DNA of 6,580 nucleotides from Roseitalea sp964606055 (GTDB lineage Bacteria; Pseudomonadota; Alphaproteobacteria; Rhizobiales; Rhizobiaceae), in assembly GCA_964606055.1 (NCBI GenBank), contig CAZSFA010000153.1:1-6580 (forward strand), written 5' to 3'. Shown one piece after another: positions 1 to 5,788 of the stretch; the stretch's first letter is position 1, and each line of letters begins with the position of its first letter. The position numbers and the translations under genes are program-made. Below the pieces are notes generated by a model. That model worked only from the letters and a program-made list of their open reading frames with translations. It made no database searches and was not told the origin of the DNA.

Positions 1-772
1 GGAGCTGGTTCTCATCGCGCATCGGCGCGGTGCAGCCCTCCAGATAGGAGACGTATGCGCCCTTTTCGGCGATGATCAGCGTGCGCTCGAACTGGCCGGT
101 GTCTTTCTCGTTGATACGGAAATAGGTCGACAACTCCATCGGGCAGTGCACGCCCTCGGGGACGTAGACGAACGAACCATCGGTGAAGACCGCCGAGTTC
201 AGCGCGGCATAGTAGTTGTCGGAGACCGGAACCACCGATGCCAGGTACTTCTTGACCAGTTCGGGGTGCTCGCGCATCGCCTCGGAGATCGACATGAAGA
301 TCACGCCGGCCTTCGCGAGCTCTTCCTTGAAGGTGGTGACCACGGACACCGAATCGAACACCGCATCGACGGCGACCTTGCGCTCCTGCACGCCGGCGAG
401 GATTTCCTGCTCGGCCAGCGGAATGCCCAGCTTTTCGTAGGTGCGGCGGATCTCGGGGTCGACATCGTCGATCGTGCGCGGGCCGGTCTGCCCCTTGGGC
501 GCGGCGTAGTAGTAGATGTCGTTGAAATCGATCTTCGGATAGTCGACGCGCGCCCAGTCCGGCTCTTCCATGGTCAACCAGCGCCGGTAGGCGTCAAGCC
601 TCCATTCCAGCATCCACTCGGGCTCTTCCTTCTTGGCGGAAATCAGCCGAATAATGTCTTCGTTCAGACCCTTGGGCGCCTTGTCCATCTCGAGGACGGT
701 CTCAAAGCCATATTTGTACTGGTCGACGTCGATCTTGCGGACCTGATCGATGGTCTCCTGCACGGCGGGCAT
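1..772 (-). CDS. sufB: SufB, Fe-S cluster assembly scaffold protein (N-terminal 257 residues; runs off the left edge)
   Basis: SufB is the core subunit of the cytosolic SufBCD complex. It accepts persulfide sulfur and builds [Fe-S] clusters for transfer to apo-proteins. Reading the minus strand from the ATG at 772 gives an uninterrupted frame to the window edge with classic SufB sequence: an N-terminal helical part (KYGFET near 20-25, the WRLDAYRRW block near 57-65), PKIDFNDIYYYA near 79-90, and the start of the beta-helix core with FVYVPEGVHCPMELSTYFRI near 201-220, TGQFERTLIIAEKG near 225-238 and YLEGCTAPMRDENQL at 243-257. The last block holds a Cys (residue 247) in the conserved GCTAP motif. 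Full SufB proteins are about 470-495 residues, so roughly half is present. The start is supported by a strong ribosome binding site, GGAAGGGAG, ending about 7 nt upstream. The desulfurase gene lies upstream in the same direction after 163 bp. sufC, sufD and others would be expected beyond the left edge, which is inference. Confidence 0.96.
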   Translation of the reverse strand, partial: MPAVQETIDQVRKIDVDQYKYGFETVLEMDKAPKGLNEDIIRLISAKKEEPEWMLEWRLDAYRRWLTMEEPDWARVDYPKIDFNDIYYYAAPKGQTGPRTIDDVDPEIRRTYEKLGIPLAEQEILAGVQERKVAVDAVFDSVSVVTTFKEELAKAGVIFMSISEAMREHPELVKKYLASVVPVSDNYYAALNSAVFTDGSFVYVPEGVHCPMELSTYFRINEKDTGQFERTLIIAEKGAYVSYLEGCTAPMRDENQL

Positions 773-838
773 GGCGGTTCTCCCTTCCAACGAGATTGAG
801 CGCGGAGGCCTTTTGTCGGCCTCATCATCACATCTAGC

Positions 839-867
839 TCATAGACCAGTTTTGAAAAGTTCTAAAG
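839..867 (-). promoter_or_regulatory. Candidate sufB promoter overlapping the Irr box
   Basis: On the minus strand, CTTTAG (867-862) and CTATGA (844-839) are separated by 17 nt. Each matches four of six bases of the alphaproteobacterial CTTGAC / CTATAT pattern. The start point would be about 60 nt upstream of the sufB ATG. The -35 element and most of the spacer lie inside the Irr-like palindrome, which fits a repressor site. The match is weak, and other placements (for example CTTGTC at 894-889) lack a usable -10 element. Confidence 0.3.
850..866. promoter_or_regulatory. Candidate Irr box (iron control element) upstream of sufB
   Basis: Read toward sufB, the site is TTTAGAACTTTTCAAAA: arms TTTAGAA and TTCAAAA around a 3-nt centre. 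The pattern reported for the iron control element bound by Irr, a Fur-family heme-responsive regulator of Rhizobiales, is close to TTTAGAA-N3-TTCTAAA. One arm matches fully and the other has a single mismatch (A for T). It lies in the 163-bp gap before sufB, 78-94 nt upstream of the ATG, in an AT-rich stretch that contrasts with the GC-rich surroundings. suf operons are known Irr/RirA targets in this group. Binding by Irr is inferred from the sequence only. Confidence 0.6.
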
Positions 868-935
868 AGGAAAATACTGACTTTTTGCGACAAGTTTGCC
901 CGTGGCGCGCCAAAAAGGCGCCCGCCGCCGCCGGA

Positions 936-2078
936 TCAGGCCGCGCGCATGCGCCCGACGATCGGTGCGAGCGCGCCAAGCAGCGCGTCCAGATCGTCCC
1001 ATTGCGTCGCCGGCCCGAACGAGACGCGCACCGCGCCCTCATCGCCATCAACCCCCATCGCCGTCAGGACGTGGCTCCTTCCGACCTTGCCCGACGAGCA
1101 GGCCGAGCCCGACGAAACGGCAAACCCGGCCAGATCAAGGCCGATAGCCACCGTTTCGGCCTTGGCGCCCCGCAGGGTGAAGAAGCTCGTGTTGGGCAGC
1201 CGGGCCGCATTCCGGCCGTGGATCACAACGTCGGGCGCAAAATCGCGCAGGCCCGCCTCGAACCGGTCGCGCAAGGGCCCAAGCGCCGCCATGACATCGA
1301 TGTGCGACGCGGCCGCCTCGGCCGCAGCGCCAAAGCCGGCGATGGCCGGCAAGGCCTCGGTGCCGCCGCGATGGCCCCGCTCCTGCCCGCCACCCCGGAC
1401 CAGCGGCATCGGCATCATCAGGTCGGATTTGGCTGCGATCGCGCCAGTGCCCTTGGGGCCGCCGATCTTGTGCGATGACAGGATCAGGAAGTCGGCCGCG
1501 CCGTCCGTCAGCGCAATCGGCACGCGGCCCAGCGCCTGAACCGCATCAACCACGAAGACGCCGCCAGCCTGCGCCACGATCGCGCCGATTTTGTCGACCG
1601 GCTGGATGACGCCGGTCTCGTTGTTGGCCCAGTGGATCGCCACCAACGGCAGGCCGGCCGATGCATCATGGCTCGCCAGCGTGGCTTGCAGCGCGTCAAG
1701 ATCGAGCAGCCCGTCCCCGTCGACCGGCATCAGGCTGACGTTTTCGGCCGCAAAACGCCCGCCGCCCAGAAGGCAGGGATGGTCCGAAGCGGCCACATAA
1801 AGGTGCCCCATCGCAAGCGGCGACCGGCCCATCGACCAGTGCGGGGTCAAGAGCATCGCCGCCGCCTCGGTGGCGCCGGACGTGAACACGACATGATCGG
1901 GGGCGGTGCCGACAAGCGCCGCCACCTGTCGACGCGCCTTTTGCACCATGGCGCGCAAGCGCCGGCCACTGGAATGCACGGACGACGCATTGCCGTCGAT
2001 GTCGAGCGCTGCCAGCATCGCGTTGCGCGCCGCGTCCACGAGCGGCGCAGACGCATTGTAGTCAAGATAGGTGCTCAT
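936..2078 (-). CDS. Cysteine desulfurase, group I (IscS/NifS-like), PLP-dependent
   Basis: This 380-residue enzyme removes sulfur from L-cysteine to give alanine and an enzyme-bound persulfide that feeds Fe-S cluster assembly. It is a fold-type I aminotransferase class V protein. Visible signatures are YLDYNASAP (4-12), FTSGATEA (65-72), a histidine in SDHPCLL (H100) where IscS has its PLP-stacking His, HWANNETG (149-156), VVDAVQ (176-181) with the PLP-binding Asp178 and Gln181, the lysine motif SSHKIGGPKGTG (K204 Schiff base), RGGGQERGHRGGTEA (228-242), and the catalytic loop SSGSACSSGKVGRSHVL with Cys327. The length and the extended Cys loop followed by SSGK fit group I (IscS/NifS) rather than SufS. 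It sits directly upstream of sufB in the same direction, so it probably supplies sulfur to this operon. The ATG has no clear ribosome binding site, but the N-terminal match to the family begins at residue 4, which supports this start. The exact symbol (iscS, nifS or sufS-like) is not decided by the sequence. Confidence 0.95.
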   Translation of the reverse strand: MSTYLDYNASAPLVDAARNAMLAALDIDGNASSVHSSGRRLRAMVQKARRQVAALVGTAPDHVVFTSGATEAAAMLLTPHWSMGRSPLAMGHLYVAASDHPCLLGGGRFAAENVSLMPVDGDGLLDLDALQATLASHDASAGLPLVAIHWANNETGVIQPVDKIGAIVAQAGGVFVVDAVQALGRVPIALTDGAADFLILSSHKIGGPKGTGAIAAKSDLMMPMPLVRGGGQERGHRGGTEALPAIAGFGAAAEAAASHIDVMAALGPLRDRFEAGLRDFAPDVVIHGRNAARLPNTSFFTLRGAKAETVAIGLDLAGFAVSSGSACSSGKVGRSHVLTAMGVDGDEGAVRVSFGPATQWDDLDALLGALAPIVGRMRAA

Positions 2079-2112
2079 GGGCGCATCGCGGGCGTTGTGG
2101 GATCAAGTATCG

Positions 2113-2165
2113 CTTGAATTTGCGGCATCAATGGTCATATGACGGCCTCCGCCCACGCGATCAAC
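2113..2165. promoter_or_regulatory. Candidate divergent promoters sharing a palindromic -10 element
   Basis: The 176-bp region between the desulfurase and the hydrolase holds a perfect 10-bp palindrome, GTCATATGAC (2134-2143). Forward: CTTGAA (2113-2118), 16 nt, TCATAT (2135-2140), which would drive the hydrolase. Reverse: GTTGAT (2165-2160), 17 nt, TCATAT (2142-2137), which would drive the desulfurase with a start point near 2130, about 50 nt from its ATG. The -35 elements match four (CTTGAA: five) of six positions of CTTGAC, and the -10 matches four of six of CTATAT. The forward -35 also forms the right arm of the inverted repeat TCAAG-N5-CTTGA (2103-2117). The arrangement is suggestive, but each promoter is weak on its own. 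Confidence 0.35.
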
Positions 2166-2254
2166 CACGACATGGCCGTGCCGTGGCCGCACGCCTCTTT
2201 CGGCTCCGCGCGCCTTTGTTGCGACGCCGGTCCCCGAACCAGCCAGGAGACCCA

Positions 2255-2935
2255 ATGCCCGAAGTCATTTTCAACGGCCCGGCGGGGCGCCTTGAAGGCC
2301 GCTACCAGCCCGCCGCCGACAAGAATGCGCCGATCGCGATGATCCTTCATCCGCACCCGCAATTCGGCGGCACGATGAACAACCCGATCATCTACAACCT
2401 GTTCTACATGTTCCAGAAGCGGGGCTTCACGACGCTGCGCTTCAACTTCCGCTCGATCGGCCGCAGCCAGGGCGAGTTCGACCATGGGGTGGGCGAGTTG
2501 TCCGATGCCGCCGGCGCGCTCGACTGGGTGCAGTCGCTGCACCCCGAGTCCAAATCGTGCTGGATCGCCGGTTATTCCTTCGGCGCGTGGATTGGCATGC
2601 AATTGCTGATGCGCCGCCCGGAGATCGAGGGATTCATGTCGATCGCGCCGCAGCCCAACACCTATGATTTCTCGTTCCTGGCGCCGTGCCCGTCATCGGG
2701 CCTGATCATCCACGGCTCCAAGGACCGCGTCGCCCCGCCCGACGCCGTGCAGGGCCTGGTCGACAAGCTGCACACGCAAAAGGGCATCCTGATCACCCAG
2801 AAGACGATACCGGACGCCAACCACTTCTTCACCGACCATTCCGAAGTGCTGCTTGATGAGTGCGCCGGCTATCTCGACGCGCGTCTGCGCGGCGAACTGG
2901 TGCCCGACAAGGTCAGGAAGATTGCGGGGCGGTAG
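2255..2935 (+). CDS. Alpha/beta hydrolase, COG2945-type (predicted serine hydrolase)
   Basis: This 226-residue single-domain cytosolic alpha/beta hydrolase has an unknown physiological substrate. The visible catalytic set is the nucleophile elbow GYSFG (106-110, Ser108), an acid in HGSKD (Asp157) and a histidine in DANHFF (His190). The early strand and loop MILHPHPQFGGTMNN (29-43) and the RFNFRSIGRSQGEFDHG block (62-78) are typical of this family of small hydrolases of about 210-230 residues. I chose the ATG at 2255 because AGGAGA lies 4 nt upstream and the family homology starts at MPEVIFNGPAGRLEGRY. The open frame extends 47 codons upstream to a TTG at 2114, but that stretch is arginine-rich and covers the divergent promoter region. 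The gene is divergent from the desulfurase. Its last 23 bases overlap the end of the convergent glycosyltransferase gene. A role linked to Fe-S assembly is only suggested by position. Confidence 0.9.
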   Translation: MPEVIFNGPAGRLEGRYQPAADKNAPIAMILHPHPQFGGTMNNPIIYNLFYMFQKRGFTTLRFNFRSIGRSQGEFDHGVGELSDAAGALDWVQSLHPESKSCWIAGYSFGAWIGMQLLMRRPEIEGFMSIAPQPNTYDFSFLAPCPSSGLIIHGSKDRVAPPDAVQGLVDKLHTQKGILITQKTIPDANHFFTDHSEVLLDECAGYLDARLRGELVPDKVRKIAGR

Positions 2936-4586
2936 CCTCGTCCGCTGCGACGATGCGGTAAAGCTGCATCGTCAGTTCACGCCCGTTTGAGTAGTTCAGC
3001 CCCGGCACTTCGGCCAGCATTTCGATCGACCGGCCGGCGTCGGTGACGATTGCGCGCAGCGCATCGGCCTGCCGGTCAGCAACGAAGCCGACCGCGCAGT
3101 CAGGCGCTGCCAGAAGATGGTCCGCAACACCTGCGACGTTGGTGCGGCGCGTCGCGATCCCCGCCATGAACACAAGGCTTGGCTCGTGGAACTCCGCAAC
3201 CGCCAGCACCGTGTCATCGCACGGCCGATGGGTGACGAACGCCTCGTGCAGGCGCGGCGTCATCCACATGCGCTCAAAGGACGGCACCACGGTCGTGAAC
3301 AGGAGCGCATAGGCCATGGCCACAGCCGCAAGCCCGTATGACGCCCGCCGCATCATCGGCAGGCTGCGCTCACGCGGAAACGTGAAGTAGCCGGCCGCCA
3401 GAACGGCAAGCGCGGCGATGAAGCCGAACGGGTTGACGCCGGCACCCAGATAGATGGGCCCGCCGATCGCAAGCGCGGCAAGCCCGAACGTGACGGCAAC
3501 GTGTCCGAACAGCGTCAGGCGGAAGAGCCACACCTGCCACCAACGCATCTCGCCGCCGGGAAACGCATTGCCAAGGCTCATCGCCCAGGCGACTGCGATC
3601 GCCAACGCCGGATAGGCCGGGATCACATAGTGCGGCAGCTTGGTCTGCGTGATCTCGAAGAACAGCCAGAACGGAATGTACCAGCACGCAAGAAACAGGA
3701 GCACGGGCTCGCGCCGCGCCCGGGCCAGCGCCACAACGCCCGCCAGAATCATCACCGCTCCGAATGGCCAAGCGTAGAGCGCGAAGGTCAGGACGTAATA
3801 GCCCGGCGGACCCCAATGGGCCTCCTGTGCGGTTCCGACCTTGCCCAGCAGGTCGTTGAGCAGCGCCTCGTCCCAGAACGCCCAGCCGCTCTGCAAAGTG
3901 ATGGCCACATACCAGGGCACGGCGATGACGACGACGATCGCCAGACCAAGGGGCACGCGCAATCGCCCGTACCAGCGCCAGTCGCGATCGAAGGGGAGGA
4001 GCGCGATGAGCGTCAGCGCGCTCAACAGCACGACGATCGGCCCCTTGATCAGGATCGACGCGCCGATCGCGACCCAGAATATGACCGGTCGCCAGGGCGG
4101 TGTCGGCAGTCCCTTGCGCGCGGCGACATAGATCTGCATCAGCGCGCCTTGCGCAAACACCGCGCTGGCGAGCAGCATCGCATCGGTCTTTGCGATGCGC
4201 GCTTCAAAGACGACGCCGAATATGGCGGCCAGCACCGCACCGGCGGCAAACCCGGCCTGCGGCCCGAAAAAATGTGCCGCCGTCCACGCCGTGCCGAGCA
4301 CGGCCAGCACCGCGCCAAGGACCGAGACCGTGCGATAGACCCAGATCGGGGCGTCGGCGCCCTGCCCGCTGATCGTGACCGCCGCCGATTGCAGCCAGTA
4401 GATGCCGACGGGCTTCTTGTAGCGCGGCAACTCCTGATTGCGGATGTCGATGTAGTCGCCCGCCTCCACCATCTGCTTGGAGGCCATGACATAGCGGCCC
4501 TCGTCGCGGTCCATCACCGGCATCTGTGCGATGCCGGGCGCGGTCAGCACGATGGCGATCAACGCCAACACCAGGTAACGGATCAC
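2913..4586 (-). CDS. ArnT-like polyprenyl-phosphate-sugar glycosyltransferase (GT39/GT83 family), integral membrane
   Basis: This 557-residue inner-membrane enzyme probably transfers a sugar from a polyprenyl-phosphate donor to an envelope acceptor (lipid A, LPS core or another glycan) on the periplasmic side. It starts with a hydrophobic segment (about 2-20) followed by the first periplasmic loop MDRDEGRYVMASKQM (25-39), whose acidic pair Asp28-Glu29 matches the catalytic DE of the ArnT/PMT superfamily. Next comes RYKKPVGIYWLQ (55-66), the counterpart of the ArnT RYFEKP..YW block. Many hydrophobic spans follow to about residue 433, with a KGP motif (181-183) and KLPHYVIPAYPALAIA (316-331). 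The C-terminal 120 or so residues form a soluble domain, which is also ArnT-like. The start is GTG with CAGGAG ending 7 nt upstream. It is last in a three-gene operon, 31 bp after the LAB_N gene. The TGA at 2913-2915 lies inside the 3' end of the convergent hydrolase gene. The sugar and the acceptor are unknown. Confidence 0.92.
   Translation of the reverse strand: MIRYLVLALIAIVLTAPGIAQMPVMDRDEGRYVMASKQMVEAGDYIDIRNQELPRYKKPVGIYWLQSAAVTISGQGADAPIWVYRTVSVLGAVLAVLGTAWTAAHFFGPQAGFAAGAVLAAIFGVVFEARIAKTDAMLLASAVFAQGALMQIYVAARKGLPTPPWRPVIFWVAIGASILIKGPIVVLLSALTLIALLPFDRDWRWYGRLRVPLGLAIVVVIAVPWYVAITLQSGWAFWDEALLNDLLGKVGTAQEAHWGPPGYYVLTFALYAWPFGAVMILAGVVALARARREPVLLFLACWYIPFWLFFEITQTKLPHYVIPAYPALAIAVAWAMSLGNAFPGGEMRWWQVWLFRLTLFGHVAVTFGLAALAIGGPIYLGAGVNPFGFIAALAVLAAGYFTFPRERSLPMMRRASYGLAAVAMAYALLFTTVVPSFERMWMTPRLHEAFVTHRPCDDTVLAVAEFHEPSLVFMAGIATRRTNVAGVADHLLAAPDCAVGFVADRQADALRAIVTDAGRSIEMLAEVPGLNYSNGRELTMQLYRIVAADEATAPQSS
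2949..2973 (+). terminator. Hairpin just after the hydrolase stop (possible transcription end without U-tract)
   Basis: GACGATGC (2949-2956) and GCATCGTC (2966-2973) are perfectly complementary. In plus-strand RNA the stem grows to 10 pairs through one G-U and one G-C pair, leaving the 5-nt loop UAAAG. In minus-strand RNA the same position gives an A-C mismatch, so the longer stem favours the hydrolase transcript. It begins 13 nt after the hydrolase stop and lies inside the coding end of the glycosyltransferase. No U-tract follows, so intrinsic termination is doubtful. It could instead be a 3' end stabiliser, or it could be chance. Confidence 0.3.
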
Positions 4587-4617
4587 GATGGGGCTCCTGC
4601 GGTCGGCCGCTGTTGTA

Positions 4618-4938
4618 TCAGGGTTGCTCGACCAGCGATGACCGGCGCTCGCGCGCGATCAACCAGATGTTGCGCATGTAGATGATGAGGCCCATCCCCT
4701 GACCGGCGATGAACACCGGGTCCTGCCGGTGGATGGCGTAGACGAACAACAGGCCTCCGCCCAGAAGCGAGAAGAACCAGAACGCCACCGGGATGACCGA
4801 GCGTTTGGCGCGCTCGGAGGCAATCCACTGGATGATGAACCGCATCGAGAAACACGCCTGGGCGACAAACCCCAGGATGACCCACCCGCTCATCTGTTCG
4901 ACAAATACGGTGTGCAGCCACGCGCCAAATCCAGCCAA
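4618..4938 (-). CDS. LAB_N-domain small membrane protein (lipid-A-disaccharide synthase N-terminal-like), candidate lipid-linked sugar translocation partner
   Basis: This 106-residue protein consists of a LAB_N domain (named after an extension found on some LpxB proteins) and lacks any LpxB catalytic part. The amphipathic lead WLHTVFVEQ (7-15) is followed by three hydrophobic helices: about 17-37, 49-69 and 74-95. Family marks are RFIIQWIASE (33-42), SVIPVAFWFFSLLGG (47-61), YAIHRQDPVFIAGQ (67-80) and YMRNIWLI (87-94). I place the start at a TTG (4938) because the conserved WLH..FVE lead lies upstream of the first ATG (Met16), and AAAGGA sits 7 nt before the TTG. Only 4 bases separate this start from the GT2 stop, so translation is probably coupled. 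The gene lies between a polyprenyl-P-sugar synthase and an ArnT-like transferase, the slot taken by ArnE/ArnF or GtrA in analogous systems. Biochemical function is not established by the sequence. Confidence 0.88.
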   Translation of the reverse strand: MAGFGAWLHTVFVEQMSGWVILGFVAQACFSMRFIIQWIASERAKRSVIPVAFWFFSLLGGGLLFVYAIHRQDPVFIAGQGMGLIIYMRNIWLIARERRSSLVEQP

Positions 4939-4942
4939 AGCC

Positions 4943-5677
4943 TTATCCTTTCGTTGTTTCGCTTGCCCGGGGCATGTTTCGGCGTCGCCGCCGCAGCCAC
5001 CACACGCCGAACAGGTCGAGCGCGCCCAGCAGGCCGCGATCCAGGATGCCGTAGTGCGATTGGCCGTGCCAGCGCTGCCGGTCCACCACATCGATATGGG
5101 TCACCCGATAGCCTTCCTGTATGACCAGCGCCGGCAAAAACCGGTGCGTGCCGTTGAAGAACGGCAACCGTTGCAACAGGTCGGTGTGGATCGCCTTGAG
5201 CCCGCAACCGGAGTCGCGCGTGCCGTCGCGCAAAATCGCACTGCGCAGCCTGTTGGCGAGGCGCGAGGCGACCTGCTTGGCCCTGGTGTCGGTGCGGCCC
5301 ATGCGCTGGCCGGCGACCAGACCGAACTCGGGGCCTGCTTCGACCAGCGCGTCGACCATGACCGGTACATAGGCCGGATCGTTCTGCCCGTCTCCGTCGA
5401 TCATCGCGACGATCGCGCCACGGGCAGCGAACGCGCCCGAGCGGATGGCGATGCTCTTGCCGCCCGAATGATCATGCCGGATGTGGCGCACAGCAAACGG
5501 GCGCCTTGACCGTTCGGTCGCAACGACCTGCGGCGTATCGTCGGTCGACCCGTCATCCACCACGATCACCTCGCAATCCCGGCCGGCAAGATGGGTTTCG
5601 ATCTCTTCGAACAGCGGCGGCAGGTTGGCCGCCTCGTTCTTGCACGGAATCACGATGGAGATGAGCGGTGCGTTCAT
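4943..5677 (-). CDS. GT2 glycosyltransferase, polyprenyl-phosphate sugar synthase (DPM1/ArnC/GtrB-like)
   Basis: This 244-residue GT-A enzyme probably transfers a sugar from a nucleotide sugar to polyprenyl phosphate on the cytoplasmic face of the inner membrane, making the donor for the ArnT-like enzyme downstream. Visible marks are ISIVIPCKNEAANLPPLFEE (6-25), VVDDGSTDDT (39-48) for nucleotide binding, MIDGDGQNDP (92-101) holding the metal-binding DxD (94-96), the RDSGCGLKA loop (154-162), THRFLPALVIQEGY (177-190), and the R-x-HG-x-S-x-YG acceptor-loop motif at 202-210 (RWHGQSHYG). This pattern is typical of dolichol/polyprenyl-phosphate hexosyltransferases. There is no C-terminal pair of membrane helices of the ArnC or GtrB kind. 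The protein ends in a hydrophobic-aromatic patch and an arginine cluster (WWLRRRRR, 226-233) that could hold it at the membrane. It is first of the three-gene cassette. The ATG has no strong ribosome binding site. A relation to the rhizobial galacturonosyl-lipid synthase RgtE is possible but not shown. Confidence 0.92.
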   Translation of the reverse strand: MNAPLISIVIPCKNEAANLPPLFEEIETHLAGRDCEVIVVDDGSTDDTPQVVATERSRRPFAVRHIRHDHSGGKSIAIRSGAFAARGAIVAMIDGDGQNDPAYVPVMVDALVEAGPEFGLVAGQRMGRTDTRAKQVASRLANRLRSAILRDGTRDSGCGLKAIHTDLLQRLPFFNGTHRFLPALVIQEGYRVTHIDVVDRQRWHGQSHYGILDRGLLGALDLFGVWWLRRRRRNMPRASETTKG

Positions 5678-5759
5678 AACCGTGGGCGTTCGGGGTCGCG
5701 TGCCGGCGACGTGCGGAAATGGCGGTCACGTACGAATGGGCGCCGCGCGGGCCGCGCCG

Positions 5760-5788
5760 TCATAGGTCAAGCCGCTGGCCGGCGCAAG
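5760..5788 (-). promoter_or_regulatory. Candidate promoter of the glycosyltransferase cassette
   Basis: On the minus strand, CTTGCG (5788-5783) and CTATGA (5765-5760) are 17 nt apart. Each matches four of six bases of CTTGAC / CTATAT. The start point would fall near 5753, giving a leader of about 75 nt before the GT2 ATG. The -10 hexamer equals the one proposed for sufB. A perfect CTTGAC (5771-5766) is also present next to the -10 but has no matching downstream element. I found no comparably good promoter facing tyrS in the 241-bp spacer. Confidence 0.3.

Noticed and set aside
146..799. A 217-codon plus-strand open frame at the left end
   Set aside because: It lies antisense to sufB, whose reading frame and motifs are clear. 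The translation is low-quality and His/Asp/Val-rich.
907..921. GCGCC-AAAAA-GGCGC hairpin after the desulfurase stop as a terminator
   Set aside because: The stem is only 5 bp, no T-tract follows in either direction, and the surrounding sequence is simply GC-rich. Read-through into sufB remains plausible.
750..1478. A 242-codon plus-strand open frame spanning the sufB-desulfurase gap
   Set aside because: Most of it is antisense to the desulfurase, and it would cross the AT-rich control region. The product is Arg/Ala-rich with no domain.
2114..2254. A 47-codon N-terminal extension of the hydrolase from a TTG
   Set aside because: The extension has no homology-like sequence and no ribosome binding site, and it overlaps the promoter region. 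The ATG at 2255 has AGGAGA at close spacing and matches the family start.
3501..4685. A 394-codon open frame on the plus strand opposite the ArnT-like gene
   Set aside because: It is antisense to a strongly supported membrane transferase. Its translation is rich in Arg, Gln, His and Asp with no recognisable domain, as expected for the mirror frame of a GC-rich gene.
5738..5760. GC-rich partial inverted repeat (GGCGC...GCGCC) upstream of the GT2 gene as a riboswitch or attenuator
   Set aside because: Only 5 bp pair around a 10-nt loop, which is expected by chance in such GC-rich sequence. No leader peptide or known riboswitch core is visible.
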